Both the position numbers and the translations under genes were made by a program. A DNA stretch of 64,000 nucleotides from Nitrosomonas ureae (GTDB taxonomy: Bacteria > Pseudomonadota > Gammaproteobacteria > Burkholderiales > Nitrosomonadaceae). The notes under the pieces are model-generated. The model was not told where the DNA came from. It was given only the letters and a program-made list of their open reading frames with translations, and did no database searches. The stretch covers positions 2,666,001 to 2,730,000 of the forward strand of contig NZ_CP013341.1 of the NCBI RefSeq assembly GCF_001455205.1. Reading direction: 5' to 3'. Shown here piece by piece: positions 47,074 through 55,055 of the stretch. The stretch's first letter is position 1; each line of letters begins with the position of its first letter.

Positions 47074-47236
47074 GTTTTATGATTTGAGATCCATTACTGA
47101 GCTTCCATAACGCTATTAAGTTCATGAGGTTGTGTCAGAGATGACTTTCTGGAACCGTCAGAAGCATGATTAACGATTCCTTTAAGCAACGATAAATCAG
47201 GGTTTCTTCGATCAATTCACCATATGGGGTTCATTC

Positions 47237-49612
47237 ATGCGGATGTTTCGTCCATGCATGTATTTTGTAAGTTTGTTTTTTTTATTGCCTGCATGTCAAA
47301 TTAATAACACTCTATTTTCCAGCATTGCGCCTGCACCGACTCCGATTGCTTTGCCAGCGCCCGCCGAAAATCCTGTTTCCTATGCTGAAGAAATCCGCCC
47401 GATTCTTGAGAAAAAATGTGTGACATGTCACAGTTGTTACGATGCGCCGTGCCAGCTTAATCTGGAAGGTGCAGAAGGGTTGTTGCGCGGTGCTTTCCGT
47501 GAATCAATCTACGGGGGCGCACGGACTGAGGCGATGCAGCCTACTCGATTGGGTTTCGATGAACAGACTATTTCCGGTTGGCGTGAGCGTGGTTTTTATT
47601 CTGTGTTGCACGCTGAGAATAAACAGTCGGAAGCGTTAATATCTAGCATGATTTCTCTGGCAAAGCAGTTTCCTTTTCCAGCGAACAGTAAATTGCCGGA
47701 TTCCATAGAATTGGGCATTAGCCGGAAAAATCAGTGTGCCTCTAGTGAAAAATTTACAGATTATGCGCATGAATACCCCCTCAGTGGCATGCCGTTTGCA
47801 GTAACCGGCCTTAGCGACCAGGAATATTCCCTCTTGGCTGGCTGGGTCAAGCAAGGGGCAGTGATTCCGGATGAACCTGTCATCCTTACAAGCGATGAAA
47901 AAAAGGTAATTGAAGAGTGGGAGATGTTTTTCAATCAGAATGAAAATCGCAACAAGCTTGTGGCACGCTGGTTGTTCGAACATCTGTTTGTGGCATCTCT
48001 GTACTTTCCTGAACTGGAGGGAGCGCCTCGTTTCTTTGAGATATTGCGCTCATCGACACCATCGGGTACGGATATCGAACCGATTGTCACCGTCAATCCG
48101 AATGACGATCCCATGGGGCCGTTTTTTTATCGCCTGCGCCCGATTACTGGCAGCATCGTGCACAAGCGGCGTATTCCTTATCCACTGCACCAGGAAAAAC
48201 AACAACGAATCAATGCACTTTTTTTTAATAAACCCTGGCCGATGGGAAATTTGCCAGGTTACAGTTATACAGAGCGTGCCAATCCATTTGTGACGTTCGT
48301 CGATATTCCGGCTTACGCCCGCTATCAGTTTATGTTGGATGATGCGGAATATTTCGTGCGTACTTTCATTCATGGACCGGTTTGCCGTGGACAGATTGCT
48401 ACCGATGTAATACGAGACCATTTCTGGACACTGTTTCAGGATCCAGAGTCCGATCTTTTTGTAACTAATACCGCTTATCAACGCGAAGCTATTCCTTTGC
48501 TGGCAATGCCAGGACAAAATGATAATCTGCTTAAAATGGGTAAAAACTGGCTGCATTATCTTAAACGACATAATGACTATCAGGCGTTGCGTCAGAATCA
48601 GTATGTATCGCAACAACCGCAAGGCGCTTCGCTCGCGCATATCTGGGATGGTGCTGGTAAGAATAAAAATGCTTTATTGACTATTTTCCGTCACCATAAT
48701 AGCGCTTCGGTGGTTGGGGGGCTTGTTGGCGATATTCCGCAGACACTATGGTTAATGGATTATCCATTGCTTGAACGAACTTACTATGAACTTGTGGTTA
48801 ATTTCGATGTATTCGGTAACGTTGCGCATCAACTGTTGACCCGACTGTATTTCGACGTGATACGCAACGGTTCGGAACATAACTTCATGCGCTTGATGCC
48901 GGCCGGTCAACGTGAAGCCATTTTGCATGATTGGTATCAGGATTTAGGTAAGCTGAAGTTCGGGATTGTTTACGAAAGGATTGACGATGAATCGCCATCG
49001 GCAGAAATTTTTACCACAGAAAATCCGAAGCAAGAATTAGCCCATAGAATTCTTGCTCGTTTTCAATCTGTCAATACTATGCCATCCGATCCACTGAATC
49101 GTTGCCAGAACTCAAATTGCAGTCGGCCGGATGAACCACAGTGGGTGCAAAGCGCAGATGCAGCTTTATCTAACCTTGCAGCACGACCTGCGGCCGGGCT
49201 GAGTGGCATCAAGCAATTGCCGGAAGTGACATTTATACGCGTCACAAATGAGAAAAATGAGCGCACTGTGTATTCGTTGCTGCGAGACCGCGCGCATAGC
49301 AATGTTGCTTTTATTCTGGGGGAAGAATTACGGTATCAGCCTGAGAAAGATCAACTTACAATATATCCGGGTATCACCGGAAGCTATCCTAATTTTATCT
49401 TTGATGTGCCTGTCGCTCAAATCGGGGAATTTGTCACATTGCTTGGTAACGCAGAGAAAATGGAGCATTTCGAGTATATTGTGGAAACTTGGGGGATACG
49501 GCGTACACATCCGCAATTTTGGGAAATTCTACATGACTTTACTGCTTGGCAGAGCGAGAGACAACCTTTGATAGCGGGTATATTCGATATCAACCGCTAT
49601 GAAAACTTTTAA
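47237..49612 (+). CDS. cti: Fatty acid cis/trans isomerase
   Basis: A 791-residue periplasmic Cti, which isomerises cis-unsaturated phospholipid acyl chains to trans in place as a solvent and heat response. A signal segment (YFVSLFFLLPACQ, with lipobox-like PAC) is followed by the haem c motif CVTCHSC (about residue 59). The long catalytic body is typical (PRFFEILRSSTPSGTDIEP, FVTFVDIPAYARYQFMLDD, RHHNSASVVGGLVGDIP). Size matches Pseudomonas Cti. Single-gene transcript. Confidence 0.93.
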   Translation: MRMFRPCMYFVSLFFLLPACQINNTLFSSIAPAPTPIALPAPAENPVSYAEEIRPILEKKCVTCHSCYDAPCQLNLEGAEGLLRGAFRESIYGGARTEAMQPTRLGFDEQTISGWRERGFYSVLHAENKQSEALISSMISLAKQFPFPANSKLPDSIELGISRKNQCASSEKFTDYAHEYPLSGMPFAVTGLSDQEYSLLAGWVKQGAVIPDEPVILTSDEKKVIEEWEMFFNQNENRNKLVARWLFEHLFVASLYFPELEGAPRFFEILRSSTPSGTDIEPIVTVNPNDDPMGPFFYRLRPITGSIVHKRRIPYPLHQEKQQRINALFFNKPWPMGNLPGYSYTERANPFVTFVDIPAYARYQFMLDDAEYFVRTFIHGPVCRGQIATDVIRDHFWTLFQDPESDLFVTNTAYQREAIPLLAMPGQNDNLLKMGKNWLHYLKRHNDYQALRQNQYVSQQPQGASLAHIWDGAGKNKNALLTIFRHHNSASVVGGLVGDIPQTLWLMDYPLLERTYYELVVNFDVFGNVAHQLLTRLYFDVIRNGSEHNFMRLMPAGQREAILHDWYQDLGKLKFGIVYERIDDESPSAEIFTTENPKQELAHRILARFQSVNTMPSDPLNRCQNSNCSRPDEPQWVQSADAALSNLAARPAAGLSGIKQLPEVTFIRVTNEKNERTVYSLLRDRAHSNVAFILGEELRYQPEKDQLTIYPGITGSYPNFIFDVPVAQIGEFVTLLGNAEKMEHFEYIVETWGIRRTHPQFWEILHDFTAWQSERQPLIAGIFDINRYENF

Positions 49613-49680
49613 TATTGTTGATAATTCGATTCGATGAACCTGATTCGTAGTTATTGATTACTTCAAAGCTTTTTATTGCC

Positions 49681-49962
49681 ATGCAACCTACTGTTATTAT
49701 CAATCAGCATCGAAATACAGCATTAATTGTTGCTTCAAGCGGAAAGAAGCTGCTCGTTATTAAATTAAGTAAAGGGAAATTGGCGGTAACTTCACTTTCT
49801 TCGACAGAAATTAAAGATCAGGGTTATATCGTCAGTAATTATTCACCTAAATTGGCCGCGCAGTCTTATTTGCAACATGGTGCAGGGGTGGGCGAAAGGG
49901 CCAGAAAGTACCTGGAAAAGATCGCGCATAGCGAATTCTCGGATAAACTGATTTTTATATGA
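49681..49962 (+). CDS. Small hypothetical protein
   Basis: A 93-residue protein; the ATG at 49681 is preferred to a frame opening at 49654. The N-terminus forms repeated beta-strands (NTALIVASSGKKLLVIKLSK) and the C-terminus is helical (GERARKYLEKIAHS). No family recognised. It follows cti by 70 bp in the same direction and could be co-transcribed. Confidence 0.7.
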   Translation: MQPTVIINQHRNTALIVASSGKKLLVIKLSKGKLAVTSLSSTEIKDQGYIVSNYSPKLAAQSYLQHGAGVGERARKYLEKIAHSEFSDKLIFI

Positions 49963-50011
49963 ATGTTGACTTGGCTTAAGGTGTTTGAGTCTGAAAGATT
50001 TTCGGGGCGGT

Positions 50012-51688
50012 TTATAGCAAGCTGATTAATACTTCGAAATACAGGAAATCGGTATTGCCCGAGCGATGGTCAACACAGGGGTGTATGTTACCGCTTGCAC
50101 AGGATGGGCTTGCTGCAATGCGGTTTTTCACGAAATCTTCAGCGGTAAAGTGAGTGTATCCGATAACAGCGTTGATTTTGGGTGTTACTTGATAACGGAT
50201 GCGTCCTTCCAGGGAATGACCGGCATAATCCCCGCTTTGTCCGGTTCGATCGCGATTAAACCCAGGATCCTTAATGGTATTGCTGATGTTGCCGTCCAGA
50301 ATATCGAACATGCGATCCCGTTTGCTGGCCAGAAAATACCAGGCATAGGTCAGTTCAAATCCTATTTTCTGCATCGGTTGAAGATCAAAGCGGATTTTAG
50401 GAGCCTTGAGGTTTTCATAAACAACATAGTGATCAGCAGACCAAGGTCGCGCAAATCCAAAAAAACGATCAAAGCGATTATCGACGCCGTCATTAGGATC
50501 ACGATCGCCGCTGGCATAACCATAAAACCCCGTCAGACGAGGCTTCCATGGATGTTCAAAAGTCCGTCCCACTTCAACAGTATACCCTTGCGCATCTTGT
50601 CTCAATGGGCCGCTATATCCGAGCTGATGGTTATAACTGGCATCAAAATCAAAGAAATTACCCACCTTACCGTATGCACGGAATCCCGGCATATGGATTT
50701 CCCGATCTAACTGATTGGTGGCGGTAAAGCCATTCGGATCAGCCGATTGCTTCTGACCCATATAATACGGTTGTATGGTGACGATGTCAGACCATTTGCG
50801 CCAGTGGCCGATAGCACCAAAAAACCATAAGTGATCATTAGCTACATCAAATTTTGTTTGCAGGCGCCTGACAGGTTGCAGGCCAAATAGATCAAGCTCC
50901 CAGTCATTGACATCGCGTCCCAGATTTAAGCGAAAGCCTTCAAATGTATTGGTGGTATTGCGCCATTCATTGCGCGCGATAAAACGCCTATCGGTTGTTT
51001 CATAGGCCATCCGGCCTACGCGAAAGCGAATAGGTCGGTCCTGATTCCGATCGTCGACCCCAAGTCCTTTTTTGAAAAATAACTCGCCATAGGCATTCAG
51101 TAGATCATACTCATTTCTTTCCTGATCAGTGATGGCATGTTTATTATTAACCACTCTTGAATCCTGAAACTCTACTGCAAACCGGAATGGATCCAGGATA
51201 TCTCTAATACCTATCCATGCACGATGCCGTAGAAATATCGGATTATCCTCGCCACCTTCAATGCGCCGAATGTCATTATTACGCCATTCATAACGCGTGC
51301 GATGTTCCAGACCGACATCCAACCAGGTTAAATCACTAAGCGCAGGGATCCCTATATCGCTTAAGCGACGTACATAGCGCGGCGGATCCGATTCCGGATT
51401 GGTCGCATAACCATCCGATCGCCGATAATAACTGGCTAGTTGTTTGTTTGCATCCGACTTTGATTCCGGCACGATGGCTGGCAATGACTTTGAGTGATCG
51501 ACTGATTTATCGGCAGCTGTTTTTAAATCTGCGATACCTGTTTGAGCAATCCGCACAACACTTGATTTATCCATTCCACCTTCAATCAATGGCGGATTGC
51601 TTGAAGCCGCCTGAATCGGTTCGATAAATGCACTCAATGCGACGATGTGTAAAAAAAACCAAATAAATTTCACTTTATTCTCCTGCAT
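50012..51688 (-). CDS. Alginate-export family outer-membrane protein, copy 2
   Basis: A 558-residue AlgE-type barrel with a signal peptide (FIWFFLHIVALSAFIEPIQA), a ~110-residue linker and a barrel rich in D/R/Y strands (LEHRTRYEWRNNDIRR, RFRVGRMAYETTDRRF, ending YFEVLISLL). GGAG lies upstream. It shares the family with copy 1 at 40400 but is not a close duplicate. Confidence 0.88.
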   Translation of the reverse strand: MQENKVKFIWFFLHIVALSAFIEPIQAASSNPPLIEGGMDKSSVVRIAQTGIADLKTAADKSVDHSKSLPAIVPESKSDANKQLASYYRRSDGYATNPESDPPRYVRRLSDIGIPALSDLTWLDVGLEHRTRYEWRNNDIRRIEGGEDNPIFLRHRAWIGIRDILDPFRFAVEFQDSRVVNNKHAITDQERNEYDLLNAYGELFFKKGLGVDDRNQDRPIRFRVGRMAYETTDRRFIARNEWRNTTNTFEGFRLNLGRDVNDWELDLFGLQPVRRLQTKFDVANDHLWFFGAIGHWRKWSDIVTIQPYYMGQKQSADPNGFTATNQLDREIHMPGFRAYGKVGNFFDFDASYNHQLGYSGPLRQDAQGYTVEVGRTFEHPWKPRLTGFYGYASGDRDPNDGVDNRFDRFFGFARPWSADHYVVYENLKAPKIRFDLQPMQKIGFELTYAWYFLASKRDRMFDILDGNISNTIKDPGFNRDRTGQSGDYAGHSLEGRIRYQVTPKINAVIGYTHFTAEDFVKNRIAASPSCASGNIHPCVDHRSGNTDFLYFEVLISLL

Positions 51689-51969
51689 GAATTACCTCGT
51701 AATGGGGTACGATCACTAAAATTTTTATTTTTTAATAAATTAAACGATGTTCAGTTAACTGTTTGGATTGTATAACTCGATTTACATCGAATAGTCGCAA
51801 AATTGACAGGGGCGAAAGATAGCAATTTTCTAATATAAAGAGAAATAATATTTATTCATTTTTTTATAATAAAAATATATATGTATAACTTATATTATGG
51901 TCATTATTTTTTTGATTCGGATAACGGCATTTTATTGTAACAATTGACCAATTAGGCAATATAAGAACT

Positions 51970-52404
51970 ATGATTTCATTAGCAATAAATAGGTTAGTAT
52001 TAAGAAGAAGATTTTTACTTACATTGCAGTGTTTGATTTGGGCAATGGTGATTTCAGGGTGTTCTGTTTTCATGGCGGCTAAACAACCGGAAAAAAAAGA
52101 CATCGATTTATTAAAGGAAGGGGTGACCAGAACCCAATTAATCTCGGAATTTGGCGCTCCTGTGATCAGTGAATACAAAAACGGCAAGCGGTTTGAAATT
52201 TTTAAGTTTGTGCAGGGATATAGTACCGGGACCAAAGCTGGCAGAGCGTTTCTGCATGGTGCCGCCAACGTGGCAACATTAGGTCTTTGGGAGTTGGTTG
52301 GTACGCCGACCGAAATCACCTTTAGCGGTGACGATATGGCATTTCAGGTTCAGTACGACGAGAGTGATGTGGTTGAAGAGGTGGTTATTATTAAAAAGGA
52401 ATAA
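51970..52404 (+). CDS. Lipoprotein of unknown function
   Basis: A 144-residue protein with lipobox VISGCSVF (Cys about 31). The mature part contains EGVTRTQLISEFGAP, the signature of the SmpA/OmlA (BamE)-like fold, and a Gly/Ala-rich middle (GRAFLHGAANVATLGLWELVG). A hairpin terminator follows. Likely an outer-membrane lipoprotein; a BamE role is not implied. Confidence 0.8.
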   Translation: MISLAINRLVLRRRFLLTLQCLIWAMVISGCSVFMAAKQPEKKDIDLLKEGVTRTQLISEFGAPVISEYKNGKRFEIFKFVQGYSTGTKAGRAFLHGAANVATLGLWELVGTPTEITFSGDDMAFQVQYDESDVVEEVVIIKKE

Positions 52405-52444
52405 ATGATAATCCAGTATCAGCAATTGGAAAATGATCAAAATA

Positions 52445-52468
52445 AACCTCCGGTATAAACCGGAGGTT
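52445..52468. terminator. Hairpin terminator
   Basis: AACCTCCGGT-ATAA-ACCGGAGGTT, a perfect 10-bp stem 40 bp past the lipoprotein stop. No T-run but strong pairing. Confidence 0.65.
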
Positions 52469-52620
52469 AAGGGAGGGATGCTTCAAGTAAATCAAATCAT
52501 ATATTTCTGAACGAATAGCAAAAAATTCAACCCGCCTTTTGCAGCTCAATATACTTCGTAAACATGGCTGATCGAACACGATCTGTTGTCAATATTAGTT
52601 TTCGATGCCTGAAAAATCAA

Positions 52621-52637
52621 TGTGACAAAATGTCGCA
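52621..52637. promoter_or_regulatory. Palindromic operator candidate, site 1
   Basis: TGTGACAAAATGTCGCA: arms TGTGACA and TGTCGCA around a 3-bp centre, one mismatch from perfect. It lies exactly 80 bp before the start of site 2 and about 290 bp before the first gene of the copper/flavin-like cluster. Confidence 0.5.
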
Positions 52638-52700
52638 TCACTCCCAAATTTACACAAAAGCCTGATACAAATTGATCTGTCGATATCCTTGATTGCGAGG

Positions 52701-52717
52701 TGCGACAATTTGTCGCA
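52701..52717. promoter_or_regulatory. Palindromic operator candidate, site 2
   Basis: TGCGACAATTTGTCGCA, a perfect 17-bp palindrome (odd centre), 195 bp before the ATG at 52912. Same half-sites as site 1. Two equal sites in a 500-bp gap suggest a dimeric regulator controlling the downstream cluster; its identity is unknown and no regulator gene adjoins. Confidence 0.55.
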
Positions 52718-52911
52718 TTGTAATTTATGTTCAGGGGTTGGATAATCGAGCCAGTGGATAGAGTAATTGAGAATACATTGAATGCGGTAAATACAATGTG
52801 AAACTGCGGTTTCAAGATTCTAGAAGCTTAAGACAAAGATTGCATTGGGTTGCAAAAACCAGAAAAAACAGAGTATCAGATTCATCTGAACTAACTAAAA
52901 GAGGAATTGGA

Positions 52912-53649
52912 ATGGCAAGTCATAATAAAATTAAATTTGTAGCAGGTACAGTGATTGCTGCGGCAATATCAGTCATTGGGCAAAATGTATTCGCGCATAC
53001 TGTGCTTGAAGTACCGTTTATCGCTGAAGGTGTCAGAGTTACGAATAACGTTGTTGTCGGTCATGGCTGCGGGGAAATCAATGTCATCGGTACCAGCGTA
53101 GTGTTTCCCGATGGCGTGGATTCAACCATCACGGTTGATGGTCAGCCGCATGCCGGTGCATTGACCGATTTTATCCAAAACTGGGGAAATCTGAATACAA
53201 AAATATATAGCAAGGCTGTCTTTACCTTTCAAGGTGAGAAAACGGATGCCAATGGCAATGTTTCCGGTTTCTGGGCCGGCGGTGGTGATTCCTTGCCACA
53301 TGATATGGCAGGCTTTATTCCTTTTAGAACCAGCGCAGCGATTATCGAACCAACCTCTTGCGCAGCCAGCGTGAAATTCCATGTATCGATCGTCGATATT
53401 TGTGAAATTACACCGGTTGATGGATTTAGTGATGAAACCGTTAATCGGTGGACCCTGGCGGGATTGGGCACACCTTATGATCGCCCGGAAGATGGTGCGG
53501 CTTCACTGACCATTACGCGGAGTGAAACCAATCCTCTACCGGATTCCTGCGGAGGAACAGGCCAGGTGGTTGAAGTCAAACCATCGGCGGCACAAATCAA
53601 CCGGGATATGCCAATTATTTTTAATGGTAGTCAAGTTTGGCCGCAATAA
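52912..53649 (+). CDS. Secreted protein, YcnI/DUF1775-like
   Basis: A 245-residue exported protein. The ATG at 52912 follows AGAGGA; the frame opens 38 codons earlier without a signal. The signal peptide ends VFA, so the mature chain should begin HTVLE, with His as residue 1. HGCGEINV and VVFPDGV recall the HGC.....V..P.G motif of YcnI/DUF1775 proteins, which bind copper through an N-terminal His. Family membership is tentative. First gene of the 52.9-58.7 kb set. Confidence 0.75.
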   Translation: MASHNKIKFVAGTVIAAAISVIGQNVFAHTVLEVPFIAEGVRVTNNVVVGHGCGEINVIGTSVVFPDGVDSTITVDGQPHAGALTDFIQNWGNLNTKIYSKAVFTFQGEKTDANGNVSGFWAGGGDSLPHDMAGFIPFRTSAAIIEPTSCAASVKFHVSIVDICEITPVDGFSDETVNRWTLAGLGTPYDRPEDGAASLTITRSETNPLPDSCGGTGQVVEVKPSAAQINRDMPIIFNGSQVWPQ

Positions 53650-53674
53650 TTTGCACCATATTGTAGGCAAGGCG

Positions 53675-53702
53675 ATCGCAGGCGTGTAAAAACGCCTGCG
53701 AT
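53675..53702 (+). terminator. Strong hairpin between the first two cluster genes
   Basis: ATCGCAGGCGT-GTAAAA-ACGCCTGCGAT, an 11-bp perfect stem without a following T-run. It may protect the 3' end of the first gene's mRNA or attenuate the rest of the operon. Confidence 0.55.
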
Positions 53703-53753
53703 TGGAACATTAAGGGCGTTATTAAGTATGAAAGCTATCGATGAGGTACGATC

Positions 53754-54200
53754 ATGGCACAATTATTTTTTCAAAAAGCACTAACCATTATTTTTACTTT
53801 AACTGCGCTTGGGGTTGCAGGGGTCAGTCATGCGCATGATGCCGGAGCCACTATGGATCCTGAGGGTAATATCGCCAGTTTTACCGGCTATGCGCAAGTT
53901 ACTTGTTCCTCTGATACGCACCGTTTGGTTGCCAGTGTTCAGGATACTTCGTTGCCACAAGCTAATTTATTCGTAAATTTGCAGATGATTAAAGGAATCA
54001 ACGCAATCAGCACGACCGATCCGGTTTCCGGCGATGGCGTTTCTAGTCCCGAAGTGAGTATAGCGGGCGGTGGTGGCGCATATCTTTTGCTTGTGAACAA
54101 AACCGGCCCGGGTCCGCGCTCTTTTATTGTGTCATATCATTGTATGTCCATTAATAATGAGCATACGGACACGGGTATTCGGGTTAATCAATTTCAATAA
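53754..54200 (+). CDS. Small secreted protein
   Basis: A 148-residue exported protein with GAGG before the ATG. The signal peptide ends SHA, so the mature protein probably begins HDAGATMDPEG, again with an N-terminal His. Two Cys residues (VTCSS and YHCMS) may form a disulfide. Beta-rich, no recognised family. It lies between the DUF1775-like gene and the thioredoxin gene. Confidence 0.75.
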   Translation: MAQLFFQKALTIIFTLTALGVAGVSHAHDAGATMDPEGNIASFTGYAQVTCSSDTHRLVASVQDTSLPQANLFVNLQMIKGINAISTTDPVSGDGVSSPEVSIAGGGGAYLLLVNKTGPGPRSFIVSYHCMSINNEHTDTGIRVNQFQ

Positions 54201-54238
54201 TGACATCATAGTGTTGTTGGATCATTGAGGTATTGGTT

Positions 54239-54739
54239 ATGAAAAAAATTAAATTCTCTTATTTTGTTATTGCATTGCCACTTCTGTTTGCAAGCCCGTC
54301 TTTCGCGGAGCATCTGGAGCGGGCATCGTCTTCCTGTCACTTGACCACACTGGATGGTCAGCCCACTTATGATCTGCAGGAATTGAAGGGTAAAGTGGTC
54401 TACATGGATTTTTGGGCCTCATGGTGTCCGCCCTGCATAAAATCTTTCCCATTTTTGAATCAATTGGAACAGGATTTGAAGGATGAAGGTTTGCATGTGG
54501 TCGGTATCAACCTGGATGAAAAGGTTACTGATGCGCAAGAGTTTCTTGCCAAAAACCCGGTTGATTTTTCGATTGTGGCAGATCCCAGTAAACAATGTGC
54601 CAAAGTATTTGAGTTAATGGCGATGCCAACATCGTATTTGATCGATCGCAACGGGAATATTCGCCATGTTCATCAGGGATTTCGTTCGGGTGAATCAGAA
54701 GAATTACGTGCGCTGATTACACAACTACTGAAAGAGTAG
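54239..54739 (+). CDS. TlpA-like periplasmic thioredoxin
   Basis: A 166-residue TlpA/ResA-type protein with a signal peptide (ending SFAEH) and a thioredoxin fold. The active site FWASWCPPC is at about residues 58-66 and the cis-Pro in AMPTSYLID. GAGGT lies upstream of the ATG at 54239. Such proteins reduce disulfides in apo-cytochromes or copper-site cysteines. Here it sits between secreted proteins and a Cys-tailed lipoprotein, its likely clients. Confidence 0.9.
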   Translation: MKKIKFSYFVIALPLLFASPSFAEHLERASSSCHLTTLDGQPTYDLQELKGKVVYMDFWASWCPPCIKSFPFLNQLEQDLKDEGLHVVGINLDEKVTDAQEFLAKNPVDFSIVADPSKQCAKVFELMAMPTSYLIDRNGNIRHVHQGFRSGESEELRALITQLLKE

Positions 54740-54778
54740 TCTCCTGGCGGCCTTAATGTTTGCGTATTTCCAACTCCA

Positions 54779-55015
54779 ATGATTAGACGAAATAATCGCG
54801 TTATAATTGCGAACTGTTTAATTCTTGCAGTGTGTGCTGTTTTGTCGGGCTGCAAGAGCGTGGCGCCTTGGGAGCGTGGCAATCTGGCAAAAATGCAGAT
54901 GGAAATAGATCCTCATCCTTTGCAAAGCGAAATCCAATCACACAACTATAGCAGCCGGGAAGCGGCGCCCAGTCATAAATCCTCTTCCGGTGGCGGGGGG
55001 TGTGGCTGCTATTAA
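54779..55015 (+). CDS. DUF4266 lipoprotein
   Basis: A 78-residue lipoprotein with lipobox VLSGCKSV (Cys about 25), the conserved VAPWERGNLAKMQMEI motif of DUF4266 and a Gly/Cys tail (SSSGGGGCGCY). DUF4266 genes are regularly found before DUF3570 genes, as here (40 bp). The two C-terminal Cys could bind copper or be thioredoxin clients; this is inference. Confidence 0.88.
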   Translation: MIRRNNRVIIANCLILAVCAVLSGCKSVAPWERGNLAKMQMEIDPHPLQSEIQSHNYSSREAAPSHKSSSGGGGCGCY

Positions 55016-55055
55016 AGCTAAGTTCTTTCCGCAATGGCCATTGAGGTAACACAAT

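Noticed and set aside
48050..48640. 196-codon frame opposite cti
   Set aside because: Antisense to a strongly conserved gene; no ribosome site or family.
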